Program-made: the position numbers and the translations under genes | From: Acidimicrobiaceae bacterium | GTDB lineage: Bacteria > Actinomycetota > Acidimicrobiia > Acidimicrobiales > Ilumatobacteraceae | Direction of reading: 5' to 3' | Assembly: GCA_947458565.1 (NCBI GenBank) | Contig: CANGZK010000015.1 | Span: 1-13,656 of the forward strand | Length of the DNA stretch: 13,656 nucleotides | The notes under the pieces: model-generated | What the model was told of the DNA's origin: nothing | The model's database searches: none | The model's input: the letters and a program-made list of their open reading frames with translations, nothing else | Shown: positions 1 to 7,021 of the stretch, in pieces | How positions within the stretch are numbered: the first letter of the stretch is position 1 | Layout: each line of letters starts with the position of its first letter

Positions 1-662
1 AAAAACACACCGTCGGGTTGCAGTGCCAATACCTGCTCGGCCGAGTAATTTGCCGGCACAACATGAACTGTTGCTATTTCGCTCAAGCAGCGAAGAATGG
101 TGCTCTTAATTCCAAAATCGTACGCAACGACTTTCATATGTCCGCTACCAACGATGTAGGGCTGAGTTGTCGTTACCTGTTTCACCAAATCAATGCCTGA
201 TGTACCCAACTCGCTCTGCGCGCGAGCCAACACACTTGCTTGACTCGCCTGACCAAAGGCCCCAGGCATTGCACCAGTGTCACGAAGTACACGAGTGAGT
301 CTTCGGGTATCGATACCGGCAATACCGCTCACGTTCATTCCGCGCAGGTATGCGTCAAGATCGTTGTTGGCGCGCCAATTGCTTCGTCGCTGCGACATTT
401 CGCGCACAATGACTCCGCGAGCAAACACGTGTGAAGACTCATTGTCGAGCGGTGTGGTTCCATAGTTGCCAATGTGTGGAGTTGTGAATGTGATGATCTG
501 ACCGGCATACGAAGGGTCTGAGATCACTTCTTGATAACCCGTCAGAGCGGTATGAAATACGACTTCGCCACTAGCGATGCCGCCTACGGGGTCGGCTCCA
601 ATTGCCTCGCCTTCAAAGACGCTGCCATCTCGAAGCACCAATACAGATTCGCGAATTGTCAT
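1..662 (-). CDS. carA: Carbamoyl-phosphate synthase small subunit, 5' part (runs off left edge)
   Basis: Glutamine-hydrolysing subunit of carbamoyl-phosphate synthetase; it passes ammonia to CarB for the first step of pyrimidine (and arginine) synthesis in the cytoplasm. I translated the minus strand from 662 and get 220 intact codons with no stop before the window edge. Visible family signatures are the N-terminal CPSase_sm domain, with HTALTGYQEV near residue 37 and TPHIGNYG near residue 61, then ARGVIVRE near 81 and GIAGIDTRRLTR near 113. The first strand of the class I amidotransferase domain follows, with YDFGIKSTILR near 181 and PDGVFF at the edge. The catalytic Cys and His lie beyond the window. 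The ATG at 662 overlaps the pyrC stop by 4 bp (ATGA), and a purine-rich GGGGAAG lies about 8 nt upstream. It is the last visible gene of the pyrR-pyrB-pyrC-carA unit; carB is expected next. Confidence 0.96.
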   Translation of the reverse strand, partial: MTIRESVLVLRDGSVFEGEAIGADPVGGIASGEVVFHTALTGYQEVISDPSYAGQIITFTTPHIGNYGTTPLDNESSHVFARGVIVREMSQRRSNWRANNDLDAYLRGMNVSGIAGIDTRRLTRVLRDTGAMPGAFGQASQASVLARAQSELGTSGIDLVKQVTTTQPYIVGSGHMKVVAYDFGIKSTILRCLSEIATVHVVPANYSAEQVLALQPDGVF

Positions 663-1933
663 TTCTGTGCTTCCCCATCTTGAACTGTGATTTGTCCGCG
701 ATACATCGTGCTGCGCACAATACCTCGTAATTGTCTCCCAACGAAGGGAGTATTTTTGCTCTTGCTTGCCAACTTCGCAGGATTCACCTGCCACATCGCA
801 TCCAAATCAACGACGCACAGATTGGCTGTGTCGCCCATTTCGATGTTGCAACCATGATTGTCTGTGATCTGGGCAATTCGCGCAGGATTTCGCGACATCA
901 CTGCAGCGATTTGTACAGGATCGAGATCCATCGCCGACAGCACAACTCCGAGGGCCGTTTCTAAGCCGATCATTCCTGGAGGAGCTTGATCGAGCGAAAG
1001 TTCTTTGTCTCTTCTGGCGTGAGGTGCATGATCCGTGGCAACAGCATCGATGGTTCCATCCAAAAGACCAGCCTTGAGAGCATGAATATCATTCATGCTG
1101 CGCAGTGGTGGATTGACTTTGTAAATGGGATCGAATGTCGTCAAAAGCTCTTGTGTTAACGACAAGTGATGCGGAGTCACTTCAGCAGTTACGTTGAGTC
1201 CTTCACTTTTTGCAACACGCACCAACTCGACAGACCTCGCAGTTGATAGGTGCAAGAAATGCACCGACGCACCAGTTGCCCGAGACATCTCGATATCTCG
1301 CTGCACCATCATCTCCTCGGCGATTGCCGGCCAACCCGGCACACCCATGTCTGACGAACAACCACATTCGTTCATGACCGCACCCTGCGTAAGTGCCGAT
1401 ACCTCACAGTGTTGCGCCATCGTTACTCCAAGAGTTTTTGCGTACTGCATAGCCCGCCCCATGAGCACAGGGTCTTGCACGCCAGAACCATCGTCGGTAA
1501 AAATGCGCACACCCGCAGCACAAAGTTCGGCCAATGGAGCCAGTGCCCCACCTTGTCGTCCCATCGTGATGCAACCACTCGGAAACACATCGAGAAGACC
1601 GGCCTTGCGAGCTTGCTCACGTACAAACTCAATCACTGTTACCGAATCGTGCGCAGGGTTTGTATTGGGCATGGCAATAAGCGCGGTGTAACCACCCTTG
1701 GCGCCTGCACGACTTGCAGTTTCTATTGTTTCAGTGTCTTCACGTCCAGGCTCTCGCAAGTGTGCATGCAGATCCACAAATCCTGGAAAAATGTGGCAAC
1801 CTGTTGCGTCAAGAGTTACATCACCCTTGAGGTTGTTGCCAACCTTCACGATCTTGTCATTGTCGATGAGCACATCGGCTTTGACTACACCTCTCAGCCC
1901 AACAACACTTCCACCCTTCATCGCAATCGTCAT
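659..1933 (-). CDS. pyrC: Dihydroorotase, type I
   Basis: Zinc amidohydrolase that cyclises carbamoyl-aspartate to dihydroorotate, third step of UMP synthesis. It is 424 residues long, normal for bacterial type I enzymes. The metal-site motif PGFVDLHAHLREPG supplies H56 and H58. MPNT follows at 88-91. FTDDG at 145-149 supplies the Asp that takes the place of the carboxylated lysine in this class. H175 (AQHCE), H228 (HFLHLS) and D301 in ATDHAPH complete the site, and the GLETALG block lies near 323. The ATG at 1933 has a strong GGAGGAG Shine-Dalgarno at 1939-1945 and overlaps the pyrB stop by 4 bp. Type I enzymes are often active in complex with aspartate transcarbamoylase; the coupling to pyrB fits that, but physical association here is inference. 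Confidence 0.97.
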   Translation of the reverse strand: MTIAMKGGSVVGLRGVVKADVLIDNDKIVKVGNNLKGDVTLDATGCHIFPGFVDLHAHLREPGREDTETIETASRAGAKGGYTALIAMPNTNPAHDSVTVIEFVREQARKAGLLDVFPSGCITMGRQGGALAPLAELCAAGVRIFTDDGSGVQDPVLMGRAMQYAKTLGVTMAQHCEVSALTQGAVMNECGCSSDMGVPGWPAIAEEMMVQRDIEMSRATGASVHFLHLSTARSVELVRVAKSEGLNVTAEVTPHHLSLTQELLTTFDPIYKVNPPLRSMNDIHALKAGLLDGTIDAVATDHAPHARRDKELSLDQAPPGMIGLETALGVVLSAMDLDPVQIAAVMSRNPARIAQITDNHGCNIEMGDTANLCVVDLDAMWQVNPAKLASKSKNTPFVGRQLRGIVRSTMYRGQITVQDGEAQK

Positions 1934-2853
1934 GACAACTCCTCCGCTGAAAGCAAATCGAACAACACGGCCATACGCACAGAAACTCCATTTGTCACTT
2001 GTCGATGAATCAGAGAATTTGGTATGTCACTCGGATCAATCAACATTTCGACACCACGATTCATCGGCCCTGGGTGCATCACAACCGCACTCGCCTGCAA
2101 CGCTGCCACGCGCTTCTCATCGAGGCCGTACCTCGTGCTGTATTCGTGCAAACTCGGCACCAACCCTTGCGCCATTCGTTCGCTCTGCAGCCGAAGCATG
2201 TACAACACATCGGTGCTCGCAAGCACCGCATCCAAATCATTGCTGACCTTCACAGGCCAGTGCTCGATATGCAATGGCAACAAAGTAGGAGGAGCGACCA
2301 GCGTAATGTTTGCGCCAAGCATGCCAAAAGCCTGAATATTGCTTCGTGCTACACGGCTGTGTTTGATATCGCCAACGATTGTCAGATTGAGTCCGCTGAG
2401 ATCTTCTTTGCCAAGAGCCTCGCGAACCGTATAGCAATCCACGAGCGCTTGCGTTGGATGCTGATGCGCACCGTCTCCAGCATTGACGATCGATGCGTTC
2501 GTCCACTGCGAGATTTGCCATGGCACACCAACTGATTTGTGGCGCACGACGAAAGCGTCAACACCCATGTCAGTAATGGTCTCAATGGTGTCGCGCAAAC
2601 TTTCGCCCTTATTAACGCTCGATGTTGAAACACTAAAATTCATTGTCTCCGCCGACAGGCGCTTAGCAGCAGTCTCAAAACTCAATCGAGTTCGAGTCGA
2701 GTCTTCAAAAAATAGACTGACCACTGTCTTGCCACGCAGTGCAGGCACTTTGGGCACTGATCGCGTATTGATTTCTGCCATGCTCTCGGTGAGTTTGAGG
2801 ATTCGCGACAATCCATCAGCGCCTAGTTCGGAGATTGAACGCAAATGTTTCAC
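1930..2853 (-). CDS. pyrB: Aspartate carbamoyltransferase catalytic chain
   Basis: Condenses carbamoyl phosphate with aspartate, the committed step of pyrimidine synthesis. It is 307 residues long, typical for a catalytic chain; no pyrI regulatory gene is next to it. The carbamoyl-phosphate loop FFEDSTRTRLSFE has S52-T-R-T-R56. NKGES carries the lysine of the neighbouring-subunit loop (K82). HPTQALVD has H132, GDIKHSRVARS lies at 151-161, and HPGPMNRG begins at H250, so all substrate-binding blocks are intact. The start is a GTG at 2853, giving MKHLRSI; it overlaps the pyrR stop in a GTGA tetranucleotide. AGGGG about 8 nt upstream is a usable ribosome binding site. Regulation probably acts through the PyrR leader ahead of pyrR, since no separate leader fits between the overlapping genes. 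Confidence 0.97.
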   Translation of the reverse strand: MKHLRSISELGADGLSRILKLTESMAEINTRSVPKVPALRGKTVVSLFFEDSTRTRLSFETAAKRLSAETMNFSVSTSSVNKGESLRDTIETITDMGVDAFVVRHKSVGVPWQISQWTNASIVNAGDGAHQHPTQALVDCYTVREALGKEDLSGLNLTIVGDIKHSRVARSNIQAFGMLGANITLVAPPTLLPLHIEHWPVKVSNDLDAVLASTDVLYMLRLQSERMAQGLVPSLHEYSTRYGLDEKRVAALQASAVVMHPGPMNRGVEMLIDPSDIPNSLIHRQVTNGVSVRMAVLFDLLSAEELS

Positions 2854-3395
2854 GATGAAACCCCTGATGCCGACGTAACAATGACACCATCTGCCGAAAC
2901 ATCCACTTCGTCTGTCGTCTGTGTTGGCATGTTCTTGCCCACGTAATCAGGACGTATTGGCAATTCCCTGTGCCCGCGATCAACCAACACTGCAAGTTGA
3001 ACTGCGCGTGGTCGGCCAAAGTTGTTCAATCCCTCAAGTGCCGCACGCACGGTTCTTCCGGTGTAGAGAACATCATCAATCAACACGACGGTTGCACCAG
3101 TGATATCGCAAGGAATATGACTAGCCGAGCCTGCAACAACAGGACGCAGACCAATATCGTCGCGATACATCGTTGGATCAAGCGAACCCACTGGTACCGC
3201 AAAGTTCGGCTCGATAGCAGAGATCCGCTCTCCGAGCGCCTCGGCAATCCATGTTCCGCCACGTTGCAGACCAACTAACACAACATGATCCACCCCATGA
3301 TTTCGCTCAACAATTTCATGGGCTATACGACTAATAGCTCGAGTGACATCGGGGCCAGACATGACGGCGACTGCCGATTGTGGTGCACTACTCAC
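2850..3395 (-). CDS. pyrR: PyrR, pyr operon RNA-binding regulator (uracil phosphoribosyltransferase fold)
   Basis: UMP/UTP-sensing RNA-binding protein that represses pyr genes; many homologues also have weak uracil phosphoribosyltransferase activity. The 181 residues carry the helix SRIAHEIVERN near 22, LQRGG at 43-47, the PRPP loop VVLIDDVLYTGRT at 103-115, and the PyrR hallmark VDRGHRELPIRPDYVGKN at 138-155. I prefer the GTG start at 3395 because GAAGGGA (3401-3407) lies 5 nt upstream. An internal ATG at 3362 would give a protein shorter by 11 residues but has no clear Shine-Dalgarno. It is the first gene of the pyr block, and its leader carries a PyrR-type binding hairpin, so it very likely controls itself along with pyrB, pyrC and carA. 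Confidence 0.96.
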   Translation of the reverse strand: MSSAPQSAVAVMSGPDVTRAISRIAHEIVERNHGVDHVVLVGLQRGGTWIAEALGERISAIEPNFAVPVGSLDPTMYRDDIGLRPVVAGSASHIPCDITGATVVLIDDVLYTGRTVRAALEGLNNFGRPRAVQLAVLVDRGHRELPIRPDYVGKNMPTQTTDEVDVSADGVIVTSASGVSS

Positions 3396-3400
3396 TGTTA

Positions 3401-3407
3401 TCCCTTC
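3401..3407 (-). promoter_or_regulatory. Shine-Dalgarno of pyrR
   Basis: The minus strand reads GAAGGGA, ending 5 nt before the GTG start at 3395. It supports that start over the internal ATG at 3362. It begins only 2 nt after the 3' arm of the PyrR-type hairpin, so a protein bound to that hairpin would be expected to block ribosome access. Confidence 0.75.
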
Positions 3408-3409
3408 GT

Positions 3410-3429
3410 TTGAACCTCACAGGGCTCAA
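3410..3429 (-). promoter_or_regulatory. Putative PyrR RNA-binding loop in pyrR leader
   Basis: On the minus strand UUGAGCC (3429-3423) pairs with GGUUCAA (3416-3410) through seven base pairs, one of them G-U. They close the hexaloop CUGUGA (3422-3417). Known PyrR sites have a CNGNGA hexaloop within the consensus ARUCCNGNGAGGYU; here 13 of 14 positions match, the exception being C for U at the third. The hairpin lies just before the pyrR Shine-Dalgarno. There is no T-run or terminator hairpin between it and the start codon, so translational repression, as described for mycobacterial PyrR, is more likely than Bacillus-type attenuation. The sequence match is seen directly; binding and mechanism are inferred. 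Confidence 0.82.
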
Positions 3430-3439
3430 TTAACGACCT

Positions 3440-3455
3440 GCATTCTGATGAATGC
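3440..3455 (-). repeat. Short perfect inverted repeat in pyrR leader
   Basis: GCATTC and GAATGC form a perfect 6-bp inverted repeat around a 4-nt ATCA loop, 10 nt upstream of the PyrR-type hairpin. It is not followed by a T-run in either direction, so it does not look like an intrinsic terminator. It could be an upstream leader stem, a DNA operator, or chance. Together with the PyrR hairpin it occupies much of the 80-nt gap between the DUF2079 gene and pyrR. Confidence 0.5.
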
Positions 3456-3475
3456 GTTCTTGACTGTAGCACTTT

Positions 3476-4906
3476 TTAGCGGTGGCGGTACAGAACCCAC
3501 CACTGATTGGACGTAACGATGAGATAGTCGTGGATCTCCGCCCGCCACACCTGCTCGGACTCTGCCGAGAGAGAAATTGGCAACATAACAAACTCAATTT
3601 CGTCGGCGAAATCCAGCCTGTCACCTGCTGCAAAAACATCTGGACCATACAGTGCTCGTTGAAACGGATTAGGAAACACGTAAACACGTTCTCGGCGAGC
3701 CAGTTGCGCGGATAACGGATGAAATACCGAAATCACAGCATCGGCAGGAATCTGGGCGAATAATTCATGTGCCGCTGCGACCGATGGGCTGTCTGGCGGA
3801 AACTTTTGAATTTGGTTATGCGCTAGGGGCAATGGCGCCAAAAAGAAGGCCGAGACAATCGAAGCCACGCCCACAACCACTGTTGCCTTGCGACGTGCCG
3901 ATTTGCCCAACCGACCGACAGCATAAATGTTGCCAAACACCAGAATTGGTGCAACAACCAACGAATAGTGATACTGGATTTGATATTGATAGTAAAAAGT
4001 GCTGATGATGTTGGAAAACATCACCACAAATCCAATCAACGCAACACTTGGAGCGATGACAAACAAACCTGCCGTTGGTGCAAACATTTGCAACAGATAC
4101 GTCAAGCGGCCATCGCTTGTGAGATATTCCAATAAAGTCCGTGGCGAAGTGAACGCTGTCTTTACCAGGCCGCCGAATCCACCAAATGGAATGCGCCATG
4201 AATTTCTAAATGCTGTTCCGGTCAAATTGCGAATCACGAACAGGAAACAAAACAACGCTGCACCGATGGATCCAATCAAGGTTGCTACACCGATTCGCAC
4301 ATCCCGACGTAACGCAACCCACACCCCAATTGGTGCCACAACCAATACGACATCTTCCTTAACCAATAACGCCAACAGGACGGCAACTACATACCAACGC
4401 CATTTTCGGCTCAAGGCAGCCCACAGCGCGACCGCTATAAGCACACCCAAAAATGAATCAGGATGGAAATTCTCAACATTCGTCCAACTGACAGCCGGAT
4501 ACAACAGGTACGTGCAAGCAAATGCGCAACCAAGAGCATCGCTCTCCAAATGTTTTCGAGCAAAGGCATAAATGGGTATCGCCCCGCTTGCTATGACAAA
4601 AGTTTGAACGACAAAAAGCAGACTTGTTGAAGTAAACACCCACATGAGTGGTACGAGTGGTAGCAAAATAAACGAGGTGTGATCACCAAAAAGATTGCGG
4701 CCCATCAGCGTCACAAACGGAACCTTGCCCTGCGACAACAGCCAAACTCCCTGGTCGTACAAACCAAAGTCATACGCCGAAGTACCTAATCCCCGATGAA
4801 TTTGAACCGTCGTATAACCGAAATACAAGGCGTACGAAGCAATCGCTGCACTCACCACAAGAGTCCAAGACGAAATACGTCGGACTCGTGCGAACATACG
4901 GTTCAT
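3476..4906 (-). CDS. DUF2079 family polytopic membrane protein (glycosyltransferase-like)
   Basis: A 476-residue integral membrane protein with roughly ten hydrophobic segments, the first at about 12-32, and a soluble C-terminal part from about 365. The motifs match my memory of DUF2079: YDFGLYDQGVW at 45-55, GDHTSFILLPLVPLMW at 74-89, NFHPDSF at 146-152, KEDVVL at 183-188, YHYSLVVAPILV at 312-323, and LARRERVYVFPNP at 402-414. The family is predicted to have a GT-C glycosyltransferase-like fold; no substrate can be assigned. Conserved acidic residues such as D46, D51 and D75 on predicted external loops would suit a lipid-phosphosugar enzyme, but this is inference. The ATG at 4906 lies 2 nt after the nusB stop, so it is probably co-translated with nusB. 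An in-frame ATG 3 codons later is an alternative. Codon use looks like its neighbours'. Confidence 0.85.
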   Translation of the reverse strand: MNRMFARVRRISSWTLVVSAAIASYALYFGYTTVQIHRGLGTSAYDFGLYDQGVWLLSQGKVPFVTLMGRNLFGDHTSFILLPLVPLMWVFTSTSLLFVVQTFVIASGAIPIYAFARKHLESDALGCAFACTYLLYPAVSWTNVENFHPDSFLGVLIAVALWAALSRKWRWYVVAVLLALLVKEDVVLVVAPIGVWVALRRDVRIGVATLIGSIGAALFCFLFVIRNLTGTAFRNSWRIPFGGFGGLVKTAFTSPRTLLEYLTSDGRLTYLLQMFAPTAGLFVIAPSVALIGFVVMFSNIISTFYYQYQIQYHYSLVVAPILVFGNIYAVGRLGKSARRKATVVVGVASIVSAFFLAPLPLAHNQIQKFPPDSPSVAAAHELFAQIPADAVISVFHPLSAQLARRERVYVFPNPFQRALYGPDVFAAGDRLDFADEIEFVMLPISLSAESEQVWRAEIHDYLIVTSNQWWVLYRHR

Positions 4907-4908
4907 CG

Positions 4909-5337
4909 CTACGAAGTGACGCGAACCACTTTGGAAATAGCCGACAACACGCCGTTGACAAAGCGCCCAGAATCATCTGTCGAAAATGTCTTGGCTAGTT
5001 CGACTGCCTCATTGATCACCACAGCAACCGGAACATCACGACTATACGAAAGCTCAAATACGGCCATTCTCAAGATATTTCGATCGATCACTGGCATGCG
5101 GGCAAGTGTCCAGCCATTTGCGCATTCAACAATGTGACCATCCAATTCATCGAGATGACTTGATACACCCGTCACAATCTCTATTGTCAGTTCCTCAATG
5201 CTCAGCACCTGCTTTGCAAGAACTTCGGTGCCTGTCAACCCTTTGGTGTCTGCCTCATACAAAATATGCATTGCACGCTCGCGGGCATCAGAGCGAGCAG
5301 CCTTGCCTCCTGCGCGCGGTTTTTTGTCGGCCGTCAC
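4909..5337 (-). CDS. nusB: Transcription antitermination factor NusB
   Basis: NusB binds boxA RNA with NusE (S10) and supports rRNA antitermination. The 142-residue protein has an N-terminal basic tail and then the family order: RERAMHILYEAD at 19-30, WTLARMPVIDRNILRMAVFE at 76-95, and the strongly conserved INEAVELAKTFS plus DDSGRFVNGVL at 108-131. The start is GTG at 5337, 2 nt after the efp stop; no other in-frame start would keep the N-terminal helix. No strong Shine-Dalgarno is visible, which fits translational coupling to efp. The efp-nusB pairing is widely conserved in Actinobacteria and Firmicutes. Confidence 0.97.
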   Translation of the reverse strand: MTADKKPRAGGKAARSDARERAMHILYEADTKGLTGTEVLAKQVLSIEELTIEIVTGVSSHLDELDGHIVECANGWTLARMPVIDRNILRMAVFELSYSRDVPVAVVINEAVELAKTFSTDDSGRFVNGVLSAISKVVRVTS

Positions 5338-5339
5338 GG

Positions 5340-5903
5340 TCAGACGCGAGTCACGTATTCGGCAGTGCGAGTATCTACTTTGACTCGATCTCCAATATTG
5401 ACAAACAATGGAACTTGAATAACTTTGCCCGTCTGCAACGTGGCTGGCTTGCGTGCACCTGACACACGATCACCCTGCATACCTGGCTCGGTGAATGCAA
5501 TTTCCAGTTCGACCGATGGCGGGATTTCGACGCTGACGATTTCGTCGCCGTAGCTCGCAATCATCGCAATTGCATTTTCGATCAAGTAATCAGCCGCATC
5601 GCCGAGCGCTACAGGCTTGATCGTCAACTGGTCATAGGTCTCATTGTCCATGAAAACATAATCATCGCCGTCTTTGTACAAGAACTGCATATCACGCTTG
5701 TCAAGAATGGCTTGTTCAACTTTGATGCCAGCGTTAAAGGTGCGCTCAAGCATGTTGCCAGTGCGCAAATTGCGCAACTTTGTGCGAACAAATGCACCAC
5801 CCTTGCCAGGCTTAACGTGCTGAAATTCGACAACGGTGTACAACGTGTTATCGATGTTGAGGGAAACTCCGTTTTTTAGATCGTTTGTCGAGATGGCAGG
5901 CAC
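5340..5903 (-). CDS. efp: Translation elongation factor P
   Basis: EF-P binds between the ribosomal P and E sites and relieves stalling at consecutive prolines. The 187-residue length is normal for three beta-barrel domains. The N-terminus STNDLKNG leads to EFQHVKPGKGGAFVRTKLRN, which places the tip lysine at K34. The OB-fold C-terminus has the family pattern GDRVSGARKPATLQTGKVIQVPLFVNIGD, here in the form GDRVSG (144-149) followed by KPATLQTG and VPLFVNIGD. The GTG start at 5903 retains the expected beginning; it lies inside the end of pepP, giving a 28-bp overlap in a different frame, with purine-rich AGAAAGAG upstream. The tip loop reads PGKGG, not the PGKGP reported for many Actinobacteria. 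No modification enzyme is in the window. Confidence 0.97.
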   Translation of the reverse strand: MPAISTNDLKNGVSLNIDNTLYTVVEFQHVKPGKGGAFVRTKLRNLRTGNMLERTFNAGIKVEQAILDKRDMQFLYKDGDDYVFMDNETYDQLTIKPVALGDAADYLIENAIAMIASYGDEIVSVEIPPSVELEIAFTEPGMQGDRVSGARKPATLQTGKVIQVPLFVNIGDRVKVDTRTAEYVTRV

Positions 5904-7012
5904 AAAGACTCTTTCTGACTCAGGGTGAGGGTTCGGCTGGATGTCGCGGTTACAAGAATTAAATCCTCTATCCGCACACCTCCAACACCTACACGATAGA
6001 CCCCTGGCTCTACGGTCACCACCTCACCACACTGCAAAGGCTCGATGAAGTCGGTGCGCACCCAAGGCATTTCATGAATTTGTAGGCCGACACCATGTCC
6101 TGTGCCATGAATGAAATCCGACCCGTACCCAGCCTGCGTAATAATGCTGCGACAAACTTCGTCAATCGATGCGCCGGTTACGCCAGGTCGTACGGCTGAC
6201 ACTCCCTCGCGTTGCGCATTGAGCACCAGATCATGTATCGCAGCAAGTTCTGGCAAAACCTGGCCAATTAAATAGGTTCGAGTCATATCGGAGTGATAGC
6301 CATCCACGAGACCACCAACATCAATCACCACAGCATCGCCTTCGCGAATGATCGTGTCTGTCGGGCGATGATGGGGTTTAACGGAGTTAACACCAGTTGC
6401 AACAATCGTTTCGTAACTTGGCCCATCAGCGCCAAAGCGACGCATTTTGTATTCGAGTTCGTCACGTACATCTCGTTCCGATATTTCAAGCGTCATCGCG
6501 TTTTCGAGCATCAACTGAACTTCCGACAAAGCCCTATCGGTAGCGTGAGCCGCCAATTGCATCCTCGCAACTTCGGCATCGGTTTTAATCCTGCGCAACT
6601 GCTGAACTACTCCATTCACTGTGACAAACGAACAAGAACATTCCGCAGCAATAGTCTCGAAATTGAGCATCGTGATTTCGCTCGAATCAAAACCACATGC
6701 CTTCACTCCCGCAAGTTCTCGCGAGAGTTGCCCAATTTGTAGAGATTGTGTCCGGGCTTCGACCACCCTTGCCGAAGCACCCGACAAACGAATCTGATCA
6801 ATTGCTTGTTGCGTGTAACGACCATCAACAATAAGAACCGAGTCATTGTTCTTCACCAGTAACAGAGCGGTCGATCCAGTGAAACCCGTGAGCCAACGAA
6901 TGTTGTCCATTGAAACAACAACCAGAGCATTCACGCCAGATGAATCTTGGGCAATATCGAGAACACGCTGCAAGCGATCGGTCACCAACAATGGTGGCAG
7001 CTTCAAGACCAC
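5876..7012 (-). CDS. pepP: Xaa-Pro aminopeptidase, M24B family
   Basis: Dinuclear-metal peptidase that removes an N-terminal residue preceding proline (or cleaves Xaa-Pro dipeptides). The 378 residues comprise an N-terminal creatinase-like domain (NIRWLTGFTGS near 37) and a pita-bread catalytic domain. All five metal ligands are visible: D231 (VIDVGG), D242 (SDMTRT), H306 (GTGHGVG), E335 (VTVEPG) and E349 (VRIED). The longest reading starts at GTG 7012, 9 nt after the aroQ stop. A second GTG at 6985, giving VTDRLQRVLDI, resembles the usual family start better, and neither has a good Shine-Dalgarno, so the first nine residues are uncertain. The last nine codons overlap efp. PepP next to EF-P is a common actinobacterial pairing with a shared proline theme. 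Confidence 0.94.
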   Translation of the reverse strand: MVLKLPPLLVTDRLQRVLDIAQDSSGVNALVVVSMDNIRWLTGFTGSTALLLVKNNDSVLIVDGRYTQQAIDQIRLSGASARVVEARTQSLQIGQLSRELAGVKACGFDSSEITMLNFETIAAECSCSFVTVNGVVQQLRRIKTDAEVARMQLAAHATDRALSEVQLMLENAMTLEISERDVRDELEYKMRRFGADGPSYETIVATGVNSVKPHHRPTDTIIREGDAVVIDVGGLVDGYHSDMTRTYLIGQVLPELAAIHDLVLNAQREGVSAVRPGVTGASIDEVCRSIITQAGYGSDFIHGTGHGVGLQIHEMPWVRTDFIEPLQCGEVVTVEPGVYRVGVGGVRIEDLILVTATSSRTLTLSQKESLCLPSRQTI

Positions 7013-7021
7013 AGAAATCTG

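Noticed and set aside
1194..1691. 165-codon open frame on the plus strand
   Set aside because: It is antisense to pyrC, whose motifs are complete. The translation is low-complexity Ser/Thr/Ala/Arg with no recognisable domain.
1698..2246. 182-codon open frame on the plus strand
   Set aside because: It runs antisense across the pyrC/pyrB junction and has no family likeness; it is a by-product of codon bias in the real genes.
3401..3424. CCCU of the hairpin pairing with AGGG of the Shine-Dalgarno as an alternative switch
   Set aside because: The complementarity is only 4 bp and cannot be extended on either side, so it is too weak to claim against the 7-bp hairpin.
3440..3475. Intrinsic terminator after the DUF2079 gene
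   Set aside because: The GCATTC/GAATGC stem is short and is not followed by a T-run on either strand.
3430..3478. Sigma-70-like promoter for pyrR
   Set aside because: The best -10-like strings (TACAGT, GTTAAT) match only 4 of 6 positions and have no -35 partner at suitable spacing. The second would also place the start of transcription inside the PyrR hairpin.
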